Positions 16,386-25,611 of a stretch of DNA of 59,461 nucleotides are shown piece after piece; the stretch's first letter is position 1, and every line of letters starts with the position of its first letter. Location: positions 1 to 59,461 of the forward strand of contig CANRNR010000010.1 of NCBI GenBank assembly GCA_947632035.1, written 5' to 3'. A model generated the notes under the pieces. It was not told the DNA's origin and ran no database searches. It was given only the letters and a program-made list of their open reading frames with translations. Source of the DNA: an uncultured Clostridia bacterium (lineage in GTDB: Bacteria; Bacillota; Clostridia; TANB77; CAG-508). The position numbers and the translations under genes are program-made.

Positions 16386-18146
16386 ATGAAGAAAAAAATT
16401 GTATGGATTATTTTAGCTGTTATTTTATTAGTAGCAATAGCTATAACATCTATAATTATGATTAATGAATCAAAATTTCAATATTCAGTAGAAGAAATAA
16501 AAGAATATGATTATTTTGTACTTATAAAAGATAAAAAATATGGTGTAATTGATAAATATACCAATGTAGTTATAGAACCAAATTATATAGCAGTACAAAT
16601 TCCTAATCCATCAAAACCAGTATTTATTTGTATAAATTCCTACAATCAAGAAACTAAAGATTATGAAAGTGTAGTATATAATGATAAACAAGAAGTGCTT
16701 TTAGAAAATTATAAAAATGTACAAGCAATTCCACTTCAAACAAATATAGAAACAAACCCATATGAAAAGAGTGTTTTAACATATAAAGAAGATGGAAAAT
16801 ATGGAATTGTTACTTTAGAAGGTAAAAAAGTTACAAATGCAATTTATGATGAAATAAGTAGTATAAATTATAAAGAGGGAACTTTCTTAGTAAAACAAGA
16901 TGATAAAGTTGGCGTTGTTAATATGAAAGGAACAGTTCTTATAAATACAGAATATGAAACTATAACTTCTGATAACTATTATAATGAAGCTACAAAAAAT
17001 AAAACAACAGGTTTTATAGTAAGTAAGAAAACAGAAGATGGATATCGTTATGGTTATATAAATTATCGTGGAAAAGTTATATTAAATCCAGAATATACAG
17101 AGCTTGAAAGAGTAACACAAATACCAAGCGAAGAAGATATTTATTTTATAGCATTCAAAGATGGACAAGCAGGGCTTTTAAAAAATAATGAAGTTATTTT
17201 AAATTATGAATATGAAGACTTTGAATATAATGCACAAAATAATATTTTTATTGTGCAAAGGAATGGAAAAAAAGGTGTTGTAACTGATAAAGGTGAGATT
17301 ACAATACGCCCAGAGTATGATAATATTTTGTTTGGAGGAATGTACTTAAATGCAGTAAGAGGAGATGAAACTTTTATATTTGATGCAAAAGGACTTAGAA
17401 TACAAACAGAAAATGTTAGTATGACAGAAACTGATAATCCAAACTATTATATTGCAATTGATAAAAACGATATTTACAAATTAGTAGATGCAACTGGTAG
17501 AACATTGTTAGATGATAATTATACCTATATAGAAGATTTGCCCGGAAATTATTTTATTGTTGCACGTGATGGCAAAAATGGAGTTATAGATAATTATGGA
17601 AATGTTGTTGTAGAACTAAAATATACTAGCATTTTCAGATTTAACGATACAAATTTACTTCAGGCAGAAATATCAGAAACAAAAACTATAGAGCTATATA
17701 ATATGCAAATGCAAAAAGTAGCTAGCATGGATGGAGCTTCTATTACTCAATATAAAAAATCTGATGCAGTTACACAAGAATATATTATGTTAGCATCTGC
17801 AAATAACCTTGAGTATTATGATGTAGAAGGAAATTTATTAGATCCAAAAAATATTTTTCCATCAAATCAGGTATTAGCTAAAAAAATAGGAGATAAATGG
17901 GGATTTGTAGATAGAACAGGAAATGAAGTAGTAGCTGGAATATATGATATGGTTACAGACTTAAATGAATATGGATATGCAGGAATACAAAAGGATGGAA
18001 AATGGGGAGTAGTAGATAAAATGGGAACTGTTATACAAGAACCAGTATATGAGTTAGAATGGCTACAACCAAGTTTCTTAGGAAAGTATTATCGTATAAA
18101 TGCTTGGTATAATGAAGCAAGGTACAGCGATGAGATTGCAGAATAA
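16386..18146 (+). CDS. WG-repeat protein with N-terminal membrane anchor
   Basis: After a membrane anchor (about residues 4-25) the protein consists of repeated WG-type units such as KYGVIDKYTNVVIEPNY, KVGVVNMKGTVLINTEY, KWGFVDRTGNEVVAGIYD and KWGVVDKMGTVIQEPVY, about ten in 586 residues. These beta-repeats have no defined biochemical role. The protein should face outside the membrane. An upstream TTG (16368) is in frame but the ATG at 16386 follows AGAGGTAGGA directly and was chosen. It lies 89 bases after the CNNM gene and may be in its operon. Confidence 0.85.
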   Translation: MKKKIVWIILAVILLVAIAITSIIMINESKFQYSVEEIKEYDYFVLIKDKKYGVIDKYTNVVIEPNYIAVQIPNPSKPVFICINSYNQETKDYESVVYNDKQEVLLENYKNVQAIPLQTNIETNPYEKSVLTYKEDGKYGIVTLEGKKVTNAIYDEISSINYKEGTFLVKQDDKVGVVNMKGTVLINTEYETITSDNYYNEATKNKTTGFIVSKKTEDGYRYGYINYRGKVILNPEYTELERVTQIPSEEDIYFIAFKDGQAGLLKNNEVILNYEYEDFEYNAQNNIFIVQRNGKKGVVTDKGEITIRPEYDNILFGGMYLNAVRGDETFIFDAKGLRIQTENVSMTETDNPNYYIAIDKNDIYKLVDATGRTLLDDNYTYIEDLPGNYFIVARDGKNGVIDNYGNVVVELKYTSIFRFNDTNLLQAEISETKTIELYNMQMQKVASMDGASITQYKKSDAVTQEYIMLASANNLEYYDVEGNLLDPKNIFPSNQVLAKKIGDKWGFVDRTGNEVVAGIYDMVTDLNEYGYAGIQKDGKWGVVDKMGTVIQEPVYELEWLQPSFLGKYYRINAWYNEARYSDEIAE

Positions 18147-18184
18147 TCTCTACACTAAATATCATAAATGAAAGGAACAAAATA

Positions 18185-19432
18185 ATGTATAAGCAATTTG
18201 GAATAAGCGATGAAGTAATAAAAATGGCTAAAATAGCAGAAGAACAAGTACAAGATGTATTTAATAAAATAGATGAAATATGTGAATATAATAGTTTAAA
18301 AGTATTAAATGCTTTCCAAAAATATCATGTTTCAGATATTCATTTTAATAGCACAACAGGATATGGCTATAGTGATATAGGAAGAGATACTATAGAACAA
18401 GTATATTCAGAGATTTTACATACAGAAGATAGTTTAGTAAGAAGTCAATTTATTTCTGGAACTCATGCTTTAACAGTAGCACTATTTGCTTTCTTAAGGC
18501 CAGGAGATACTTTACTTAGCATATGTGGAAAGCCATATGATACTTTAGATGAAGTAATAGGAATTGTAGATAACCCAAGCTCATTAAAAGCACATCAAGT
18601 AAAATATGAGCAAATAGATTTAATAAATGAAGATTTCGATTATGGAAAAATCAGAGAAAGAGTTTCACAAAAAAACGTTAAGCTTATTGAGATACAACGC
18701 TCTAGAGGTTATAGCTTAAGAGATAGTATTGCTTTAGACAAGATGGAAAAAGTAATAAAAACAATTAGAGAAGTAAACCAAGAAGTAATTATTATGGTAG
18801 ACAATTGTTATGGCGAAATGGTAGACACCATAGAGCCAACAGATGTAGGTGCAGATGTAATAGTAGGTTCTTTAATTAAAAATTTAGGTGGTGGTATTGC
18901 ACCAAATGGAGCATATATAGCTGGAAAAAAAGAATTAGTAAAACTAGCTGCAGAAAGATTAACTTCACCTGGAATAGGAAAAGAGGAAGGCCCTACATTA
19001 GGAATAAACAAACAGTTTTTGCAAGGACTATTTTTTGCACCAAGTGTTGTTGCAAGTAGTTTAAAAACGGCTGTTTTTGCAAGTAAATTATTAGAAAATT
19101 TAGGATATGAAACAAAGCCAAAATATGACCAAAAAAGAAGTGACATAGTTCAAACTATTATATTCCATGACAGAGATAAACTAATTAAATTCTGTCAAGG
19201 AATTCAAATGGGTTCTCCAATTGATAGTAACTCAATTCCTGAACCTTCAGATATGCCTGGCTATACAGATCAAGTAATTATGGCAGCAGGAGCATTTACA
19301 CAGGGTTCTTCAATAGAACTTTCTTGTGATGCACCTTTAAGAGAACCATATGTTGCATTTTTGCAAGGTGGTTTAACTTATGAATATGGAAAATTAGGTG
19401 TATTAAAAGCGGTAGAATTAATTATGAAATAA
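18185..19432 (+). CDS. Methionine gamma-lyase family PLP protein (YnbB-like)
   Basis: This 415-residue protein matches the PF06838-type family, once called aluminium resistance protein. It shows RSQFISGTHALTVALFAFLRPGD and the PLP-lysine region VGSLIKNLGGGIAPNGAYIAG (about residues 230-250). It is a fold-type I PLP enzyme, probably a C-S lyase; the substrate is unproven. GAAAGGAAC precedes the ATG. It is 38 bases after the WG-repeat gene, with the BaiN-like flavoprotein gene 51 bases further on. Confidence 0.85.
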   Translation: MYKQFGISDEVIKMAKIAEEQVQDVFNKIDEICEYNSLKVLNAFQKYHVSDIHFNSTTGYGYSDIGRDTIEQVYSEILHTEDSLVRSQFISGTHALTVALFAFLRPGDTLLSICGKPYDTLDEVIGIVDNPSSLKAHQVKYEQIDLINEDFDYGKIRERVSQKNVKLIEIQRSRGYSLRDSIALDKMEKVIKTIREVNQEVIIMVDNCYGEMVDTIEPTDVGADVIVGSLIKNLGGGIAPNGAYIAGKKELVKLAAERLTSPGIGKEEGPTLGINKQFLQGLFFAPSVVASSLKTAVFASKLLENLGYETKPKYDQKRSDIVQTIIFHDRDKLIKFCQGIQMGSPIDSNSIPEPSDMPGYTDQVIMAAGAFTQGSSIELSCDAPLREPYVAFLQGGLTYEYGKLGVLKAVELIMK

Positions 19433-19483
19433 GAAAGGAAAAGGGTGTTAGCTAAATAAAAACTAACACCTAATATTTTAAAA

Positions 19484-20905
19484 ATGAAAGTAGTTGTAAT
19501 AGGTGGTGGCCCTGCTGGAATAATGGCAGGACTGCATGCAAGTAAACTAGGAGATGAAGTAATTTTATTAGAAAAAATGGAATCACTCGGTAAGAAATTA
19601 CTTATTACAGGAAAAGGTAGATGTAATATTACAAGTTCCATTCCAATAGATGAGTTTATTCAAAATGTGCCAGGAAATGGCATGTTTCTTTATAGTAGTT
19701 TTTCTAAATTTACTAATGAAGATATTATCAAACTTTTGAAAAGTGAAGGGTTAGAAGTTAAAGAGGAAAGAGGACATAGAATTTTTCCAGTAACAGATAA
19801 TGCAAAAGATGTATTAAATGTGTTTTTAAAATTGTTAAAAAAAGCAAAGGTACAAGTTATAACATCTGCAAATGTAAAAAATATAGTGGTAGAAAAAACT
19901 GAAAGTTCTGATTTGCCAGTAGTTTTAGGAGTGCAGGTTGAAAATTTAGGAATACGTGATGAAAATTTAGGAATACGTGATGAAAATTTAGGAATATGTG
20001 ATGAAAATTTAGGAGTACATGTTGAAAAAAAGAATAAAGCTGAACAAAATTTAGAAAATATGAAAACTAATAAATGTGAACCTAAATTACAATTTATAAA
20101 AGCAGATAAAGTTATTTTGGCAACCGGTGGAAAAAGTTATTCAGTAACAGGCTCAACTGGAGATGGTTATGTTTTAGCTAAAAAATTAGGACATACAATA
20201 ACTGAAATCAAGCCATCTTTGGTTCCTTTAGTAGCTAGTAAAAAATCAATAAATATATGTAAAAGCCTTCAGGGCTTGAGTTTAAGAAACGTGAAAATTA
20301 AATTAATAGATAATTTAAAAAATAAAGTAATATATGAAGATTTTGGTGAAATGTTGTTTACTCATTGGGGTGTTTCAGGTCCTACAATATTAAGTAGTTC
20401 TGCACATTTACTTAGATATAAAAACGTGGAAACCTTATTAAAGGAAGGTAATATAATTCTTAAAATAGACTTAAAACCAGCACTATCTGAAGAAAAGTTA
20501 GAAGAAAGAATTTTAAGGGATTTTGAAAAAGAAAAGAATAAGGAATTCAAAAATAGTTTAGATGAACTATTGCCTAAGAAAATGATAGAACCAATGATAA
20601 AACTAACAGGGATTGAAGAAACTAAAAAGGTTAATTCAATTACTAAACAAGAAAGAGAAAAATTATTGAATTTACTTAAAAATTTTGAAATAACAATAGA
20701 AGGATTTAGACCAATAGAAGAAGCAATTATCACTTCAGGAGGAGTTTCTATAAAAGAAATAAATCCAAAAACAATGGAATCAAAATTGGTATCAGGATTA
20801 TACTTTGCAGGAGAAATTATAGATGTAGATGCGTATACAGGTGGATTTAATCTTCAAATTGCATATTCTACAGGTTATGTGGCAGGAGGACATAAGGAAG
20901 ATTAA
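19484..20905 (+). CDS. BaiN/HI0933-family NAD(P)/FAD-dependent oxidoreductase
   Basis: The FAD-binding start VVVIGGGPAGIMAGLHASKLG is clear, then LITGKGRCNITSS, VILATGGKSY and the C-terminal GLYFAGEIIDVDAYTGGFNLQ, all typical of the HI0933/BaiN family of flavoproteins. The reaction is not known. Residues about 150-185 contain a 4 x 7-residue tandem insert (E-N-L-G-I-R-D type) between conserved segments, coming from a 21-base minisatellite; other members lack an obvious equivalent. No strong ribosome site precedes the ATG at 19484. It lies between the PLP gene and yigZ. Confidence 0.85.
   Translation: MKVVVIGGGPAGIMAGLHASKLGDEVILLEKMESLGKKLLITGKGRCNITSSIPIDEFIQNVPGNGMFLYSSFSKFTNEDIIKLLKSEGLEVKEERGHRIFPVTDNAKDVLNVFLKLLKKAKVQVITSANVKNIVVEKTESSDLPVVLGVQVENLGIRDENLGIRDENLGICDENLGVHVEKKNKAEQNLENMKTNKCEPKLQFIKADKVILATGGKSYSVTGSTGDGYVLAKKLGHTITEIKPSLVPLVASKKSINICKSLQGLSLRNVKIKLIDNLKNKVIYEDFGEMLFTHWGVSGPTILSSSAHLLRYKNVETLLKEGNIILKIDLKPALSEEKLEERILRDFEKEKNKEFKNSLDELLPKKMIEPMIKLTGIEETKKVNSITKQEREKLLNLLKNFEITIEGFRPIEEAIITSGGVSIKEINPKTMESKLVSGLYFAGEIIDVDAYTGGFNLQIAYSTGYVAGGHKED
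19940..20023 (+). repeat. 21-bp minisatellite inside the flavoprotein gene
   Basis: Four in-frame copies of a 21-base unit starting GAAAATTTAGGAATACGTGA are at 19940, 19961, 19982 and 20003. The first two are identical, the third differs by one base and the fourth by several. A degenerate partial copy precedes them. The array adds 28 residues without breaking the frame. Confidence 0.95.
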
Positions 20906-21008
20906 TATACAAATGTTATTAAAAAGGACATGAAGAGTATTAATAGACCTTACAAAAAAATTACTTTCACATAAATTTATGATAAGTTTAAAAGAGGAGA
21001 ATATAAAT

Positions 21009-21626
21009 TTGAAAACTATTAAAGAAGATGTAACAGCACAAATTGTAGAAAAAAAATCTAAATTCATAGCAAATATTTTTTATGTGAGTTCAGAAGAAGA
21101 AGCACAGCAAAAGTTATTAATGGTAAAAAAACAGTATCATGATGCTAGGCATAATTGCTATGCTTATCGTATTCAAAAAAATGAAGAAACTGTAGAGAAG
21201 TCAAGTGATGATGGTGAACCATCTGGTACTGCTGGTGCACCCATGTTAAATTTATTAGTAAAAGAAGAAATGATAAATATTTTAGTAATTGTAACAAGAT
21301 ATTTTGGAGGTATACTTTTAGGAACAGGAGGTTTAGTAAGGGCATATACAGAAGCTACTAAAGAGGCTTTGCAAAATGCAATAATTGTTTCAGAAGAACC
21401 AGGATTAGAATTAAAAGCAATATTACCATATCAAGATTTTGAAAGATTTAAGCATTATTGTCAAACTAACAAAATAAATATCATAGAAAGTAACTTTTCA
21501 AATGAAGTATGTTGTATTATAGAAATTTCATTATACGAAAAAAGAAAAATAATAGATGAAATAGAAGAAAAACAATTTAATATACAAAATTTGGAAATTG
21601 TAAAAGAAAAAAATATTAGAAAATAA
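21009..21626 (+). CDS. yigZ: YigZ/IMPACT-family protein
   Basis: The family signature is plain: DARHNCYAYRI (about residues 40-50), SSDDGEPSGTAGAPML (about 60-75) and VTRYFGGILLGTGGLVRAY (about 90-108), then the C-terminal DUF1949 part. The cellular role is uncertain, possibly translation-related by analogy with IMPACT. A TTG at 21009 with AGAGGAG about nine bases upstream gives MKTIKEDVTAQIVEKKSKF, the usual N-terminus. The ATG at 20979 has no ribosome site. It has 205 residues. Confidence 0.88.
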   Translation: MKTIKEDVTAQIVEKKSKFIANIFYVSSEEEAQQKLLMVKKQYHDARHNCYAYRIQKNEETVEKSSDDGEPSGTAGAPMLNLLVKEEMINILVIVTRYFGGILLGTGGLVRAYTEATKEALQNAIIVSEEPGLELKAILPYQDFERFKHYCQTNKINIIESNFSNEVCCIIEISLYEKRKIIDEIEEKQFNIQNLEIVKEKNIRK

Positions 21627-21700
21627 TAAAAAAATAACACACAAAAACAGCTAAAAATAAACAAAAATACAAAAATATGGAAAAAAATTCCAAAAAGTTC

Positions 21701-21729
21701 TTGCAAAAACCACCAATGCGTAATATAAT
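21701..21729 (+). promoter_or_regulatory. spo0A promoter
   Basis: TTGCAA (21701-21706), 17 bases, TATAAT (21724-21729), about 54 bases before the GTG start. It looks like a vegetative promoter. No TGTCGAA box is seen next to it. Confidence 0.7.
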
Positions 21730-21782
21730 TTGAAAAGTGAAATGTAAAAAATTTACAATTTTGTTGAAAGGTGGGTAAAAAA

Positions 21783-22601
21783 GTGAACGAAAAGATCACA
21801 GTATTAGTAGCAGATGATAATGCTGATTTTACAACAACATTATCAAATTATTTACAGAAGGAGGAACAGATAGAAATTGTAGGAATTGCAAGAGATGGAA
21901 ATGAAGCAGTAGAAAAGGTAATAGAATTAAAACCAGATATTTTATTATTAGATATTATTATGCCACACTTAGATGGCTTAGGAGTATTAGAAAAATTAAA
22001 TGAAGAAGAAATGGAAAAAAGACCATTATGTATTATTCTATCAGCAGTAGGGCAAGATAAAATTACACAAAAAGCTATTTCTTTAGGAGCACAATATTAC
22101 ATAGTAAAACCATTTGATATAAATGTGCTAATAAAAAGAATGAAAGATCTTAAAAATTATCAGCCAGGGCAATTCAAAGGTGGACTTATGAGTCGCGAAA
22201 TAAAAACACAGTATATAGAGATTGCTCCTGATAAAAAGAAAAATCAAGAAAACTTAGAAGCATTGGTAACTAATGTAATTCATGAGGTAGGTGTTCCAGC
22301 ACATATTAAAGGTTATCAATATTTAAGGGAAGCTATAATGATGGTTATTAAAGATACAGAAGTAATAAACCAAATTACAAAACAGCTATATCCTAATATT
22401 GCTGGAAAATATCAAACAACACCATCAAGAGTAGAAAGAGCTATTCGACATGCAATAGAAGTAGCTTGGGGAAGAGGTGAACAAGAAACAGTAGAAAATA
22501 TATTTGGATATACAGTATCAGCAGATAAAGGAAAACCTACAAATTCAGAATTTATCGCAATGATAGCAGATAAGTTAAGACTTGAGTTAAAAAGTGCTTA
22601 A
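21783..22601 (+). CDS. spo0A: Sporulation response regulator Spo0A
   Basis: Spo0A is the master regulator of sporulation entry. The receiver domain (residues 1-125) has [10 protein letters not shown], phospho-acceptor Asp in [16 protein letters not shown], and the Lys of YYIVKPFD. The C-terminal DNA-binding domain has the strongly conserved [20 protein letters not shown] and [20 protein letters not shown]. It starts with GTG at 21783 behind GAAAGGTGGG; an in-frame GTG at 21771 lies inside that site. At 273 residues it is complete. Its presence marks a spore-former, in line with spoIIID, yabG and sipL in this window. Confidence 0.97.
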   Translation: MNEKITVLVADDNADFTTTLSNYLQKEEQIEIVGIARDGNEAVEKVIELKPDILLLDIIMPHLDGLGVLEKLNEEEMEKRPLCIILSAVGQDKITQKAISLGAQYYIVKPFDINVLIKRMKDLKNYQPGQFKGGLMSREIKTQYIEIAPDKKKNQENLEALVTNVIHEVGVPAHIKGYQYLREAIMMVIKDTEVINQITKQLYPNIAGKYQTTPSRVERAIRHAIEVAWGRGEQETVENIFGYTVSADKGKPTNSEFIAMIADKLRLELKSA

Positions 22602-22629
22602 TATATAGTAAAATATTAAAAACATAAGG

Positions 22630-22668
22630 AGATGTTAAAAATATTATTTTTTAGCATCTTCTATTTTT
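22630..22668 (+). terminator. Terminator after spo0A
   Basis: GATGTTAAAAA pairs with TTTTTTAGCATC and is followed by CTATTTTTAT. Confidence 0.7.
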
Positions 22669-22672
22669 ATAA

Positions 22673-22776
22673 TTGACATAATACAAAAAAGGTTATATAA
22701 TAGTACCATGAGTTGGTTAAAAAAGATCCTCTCCAAGATTTCTTTAACTGATTCAAATAAAATTTAGGAGGCAACT
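22673..22776 (+). promoter_or_regulatory. Promoter and leader of GC-richer orphan gene
   Basis: TTGACA (22673-22678), 17 bases, TATAAT (22696-22701) is a perfect promoter. The leader contains GTTAAA...TTTAAC inverted arms around a GC-richer loop (about 22713-22750), then TTTAGGAGGCAACT before the ATG. Confidence 0.65.
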
Positions 22777-23190
22777 ATGGATAGACAAGAACTTATAGAT
22801 CATGTTCGTTCTGAAGTCAAACGGCTTAAAGAACTGGGAATTCTTAAGTTGAGACAGGAGAGAAACTTATCTGAGCTTGAGAAAATTTCCGAGAGCATTG
22901 ATTATAGTCCGTTTAAGGACAATCCTGAACCGAGATTCAGCGTCGAGGAATTGCAGGTAAAAGGTGAAGCTGAGTGGGTGGCCTTAAGCTTTTACAGATG
23001 GGGAAACCCTTATGTTGGGCAGGGCATGTTCTACAGAAAGTGGAACGAAACTGTATATTACCTCGCAAACGAAGCAGGAAGAGCAGGAAGAGAAATCGCA
23101 GAAGTCGAAAATTGTAAGAGCCTTAGCAAATACTATGGCAACACCACACTCGAGGAATTCTGCGGAATGGTTCCTATGATAAACGAATAA
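22777..23190 (+). CDS. Hypothetical protein, GC-richer than its surroundings
   Basis: I do not recognise this 137-residue protein. It begins MDRQELIDHVRSEVKRLKEL, has a predicted helical N-terminal third, then WVALSFYRWGNPYVGQGMFYRKWNETVYYLANEAGRAGREIAEVE. There is no signal peptide or membrane segment. Codon choice differs sharply from neighbours: CTT, GTC, GAG, CTC and CGT are common and codon 16 is CGG, read here as Arg. It has its own consensus promoter, a good ribosome site (AGGAGG) and its own terminator, like an independent cassette. A second small gene of the same kind is at 45888. Acquisition from a GC-richer source is inferred. Confidence 0.75.
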   Translation: MDRQELIDHVRSEVKRLKELGILKLRQERNLSELEKISESIDYSPFKDNPEPRFSVEELQVKGEAEWVALSFYRWGNPYVGQGMFYRKWNETVYYLANEAGRAGREIAEVENCKSLSKYYGNTTLEEFCGMVPMINE

Positions 23191-23237
23191 CCGTAAGGTT
23201 AGACGATTGGATGAAAATTAAAACATTGGGGAGGATG

Positions 23238-23276
23238 CAAAGCCGGTGGTATATTTACCATCGGTTTTGTTTTTAG
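23238..23276 (+). terminator. Terminator of orphan gene
   Basis: AAAGCCGGTGGTA pairs with TACCATCGGTTTT around a short AT loop, followed by GTTTTTAG. Confidence 0.8.
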
Positions 23277-23289
23277 TCGTATTAAATTA

Positions 23290-23318
23290 TTGACTAATCA
23301 AAGTTGTAACTATATAAT
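23290..23318 (+). promoter_or_regulatory. Promoter of NrdD-like gene
   Basis: TTGACT (23290-23295), 17 bases, TATAAT (23313-23318), 94 bases before the ATG. Confidence 0.65.
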
Positions 23319-23411
23319 AAAGAAAAGTAAAACATAAAAATTAAAATTTTAAATTTATAAAAATAATGTATTAAAAATATAATTAGAAACTAGCGAAAGG
23401 AATGGTAAAAT

Positions 23412-25571
23412 ATGATAATAGAAGTACCAGAGAAAGTAGCTAAAAAAACTGTTATAAAAAGAGATGGAAAAAAGGTAGAATTTGATGGAGCAAAAATAGC
23501 ATTAGCAATACAAAAGGGATTTGGAGATATTATTGGAAATGAAGATTTAGCAAATGCTAAGTATAATCAAACAGATGTAAATAAAGTATATAGTAAAGTG
23601 CTTTCAAGAATTGAGAAAATAGAAGGCGAAAGAATTAAGATAGAAGAAATTCAAGATTTAATAGAAGAAGAACTAAAAAATAATGGATATCAAGATGTGT
23701 ATGAAGCTTTTTCTAGTTATCGTGAAAAAAGAGCTCAATCAAGACAATTATTTTTTGATGAAAAAAAACAACATAAATTTTTAAAAGCGCTAGAAAATTT
23801 AGGATTAAAATCAGTAGAGAATGAAGAAAAGGCAAGTAAAGATAGTGAAACAACAATGAGTACAATGCTTCAATATGGAAGCACAATTTCTAGGCAATTT
23901 GCAATAACTTATTTAATGAAAAAGAAATTTTCAGAAGCAAATGAGAATGGTGATATTTTTATTCATGACATGGATTTTGTTCCTATGGGAACTACATCAT
24001 GTACACAAATAAATCTTGAAAAACTATATGAAGATGGATTTTCAGCAGGATTTTGTTTCCTAAGAAGCCCAAATGATATTAGCTCATATACTGCATTAGC
24101 AGCAATAGCAATAGAGTCAAATCAAAATGATCAACATGGAGAACAAGGAATACCTGCATTTGACTATTATATGGCACCAGGAGTTTTAAAAACTTTCAAA
24201 AAGCAATTTAAAGAAATTATTTTTAATTATTTAGAACTTACAGATTTTGATAAATTTATTGCAATAAATGGAATAGAAAGAGAAATAGATAAAATTAGTA
24301 CAATTGAGTTTGATAGTAGTATTTTTGACAAATATTGTAGAGAATCAGAAGAATTAAAAAGGATGTTTAGAATTTCATATAAAAAGGCAATAGAGAAAAC
24401 TAATCGTATTACATATCAAGCTATGGAATCATTTATACATACTTTGAATACAGCAAGAACAAAAGTTGAAGGGCAAATTCAAGCATCATCTATTAACTTT
24501 GGAACAGATATATCAAAAGAAGGAAGAATGGTTATTAAAAACTTTTTAAAAGCATCAGAAGCAGGACTTGGAAACCATGAGAGTTCAATATTCCCAATTT
24601 CTATATTTAAAGTAAAAGAAGGGGTTAATTATAATAAAGAAGATCCAAATTATGACTTGTTTAAGTTAGCATGTGAAGTAGCTATGAAAAGAGGTTTCCC
24701 AAAGTTTTCATTTTTGGATGCACCATTTAATAATAAGTTCTATATTAAAGGAAAGTTTGAAACGGAAGTTGCATATATGGGAACATATGCAAGAATAATG
24801 GATAATATTACTGATTCTAACAAAGAAACTTCTATAGGTAGAGGAAACTTATCAGTAACCACAATAAACTTACCAAGACTTGGAATAAAGTATGGAAGTA
24901 TATCTAATGAAAAAGTAAACTTAAAAGGATTTTTTGCAGACTTAGAAGAAAAAATGGATTTAGTAAAAGATCAATTAATAGAAAGATATGAAATACAATG
25001 TAAGAAGAGGACATATAATTTTCCGTTCTTAATAGGACAACAAATTTGGCTTGATAGTGAAAAATTAAAAGATTCAGACAATTTAAAAAAAGTATTAAAA
25101 CATGGAACTCTAAGCATTGGATTTGTAGGGTTAGCAGAATGCTTGAAGGCTTTAACAGGAAAACATCATGGAGAAAGTGAAGAAGCACAAAAATTAGGCA
25201 AAAAAATAATAAAAACTATGAGAGAAAAGTGTGATGAATATTCTAAAAAATACAATTTGAATTTTACTTTAATTGCTACTCCAGAAGGAGAAATTACAGG
25301 AAAATTGATTAAACTAGATCAGGCTATTTATGGAAAATTAAAAGGTATTACAGATAAAGATCAATATACTAATTCATTTCATGTACCAGATCAATGTAAA
25401 ATTTCAGTAGAAAATAAAATAAAATTAGAAGCCCCATATCACGAATATACAAACGGTGGGCATATTACAAATATTTATTTAGAAAAAAATCAAGATGTAG
25501 AAGATTTTATGAACATTGTACATCTTATGAAAGAACAAGGCATTGGTTATGGAGCAATTATAAATACTTAA
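23412..25571 (+). CDS. NrdD-like protein lacking the glycyl-radical domain and a catalytic Cys
   Basis: The protein has an N-terminal ATP-cone (about residues 12-105) and the class III ribonucleotide reductase core (INFGTDISKEGRM; FPISIFKVKEGVNYN; SIGRGNLSVTTINLPRLG; EAPYHEYTNGGHIT). Active NrdD needs a C-terminal zinc site plus glycyl-radical loop (RxxGYL) and an active-site Cys in a YMGCRT-type motif. Here the sequence stops at GIGYGAIINT, exactly where the zinc/glycyl part should start, and the motif reads AYMGTYARI with Thr458. The other expected Cys (C197 in TTSCTQINL) remains. No nrdG is nearby. It is therefore probably not a standard reductase; a regulatory or decaying paralogue is possible. 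GAAAGGAATGG precedes the ATG. Confidence 0.85.
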   Translation: MIIEVPEKVAKKTVIKRDGKKVEFDGAKIALAIQKGFGDIIGNEDLANAKYNQTDVNKVYSKVLSRIEKIEGERIKIEEIQDLIEEELKNNGYQDVYEAFSSYREKRAQSRQLFFDEKKQHKFLKALENLGLKSVENEEKASKDSETTMSTMLQYGSTISRQFAITYLMKKKFSEANENGDIFIHDMDFVPMGTTSCTQINLEKLYEDGFSAGFCFLRSPNDISSYTALAAIAIESNQNDQHGEQGIPAFDYYMAPGVLKTFKKQFKEIIFNYLELTDFDKFIAINGIEREIDKISTIEFDSSIFDKYCRESEELKRMFRISYKKAIEKTNRITYQAMESFIHTLNTARTKVEGQIQASSINFGTDISKEGRMVIKNFLKASEAGLGNHESSIFPISIFKVKEGVNYNKEDPNYDLFKLACEVAMKRGFPKFSFLDAPFNNKFYIKGKFETEVAYMGTYARIMDNITDSNKETSIGRGNLSVTTINLPRLGIKYGSISNEKVNLKGFFADLEEKMDLVKDQLIERYEIQCKKRTYNFPFLIGQQIWLDSEKLKDSDNLKKVLKHGTLSIGFVGLAECLKALTGKHHGESEEAQKLGKKIIKTMREKCDEYSKKYNLNFTLIATPEGEITGKLIKLDQAIYGKLKGITDKDQYTNSFHVPDQCKISVENKIKLEAPYHEYTNGGHITNIYLEKNQDVEDFMNIVHLMKEQGIGYGAIINT

Positions 25572-25611
25572 TGTAATATTTGCAAAAATTAAGATAAGAA
25601 GGGAAATACAA

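Noticed and set aside
19940-20023. CRISPR-like array
   Set aside because: The repeats are contiguous with no spacers and lie in frame inside a gene.
25572-25611. TGT AAT ATT TGC after the NrdD-like stop as remnant of the zinc site
   Set aside because: A CxxC follows the stop but another stop comes two codons later and nothing else of the domain is present, so coincidence is as likely.
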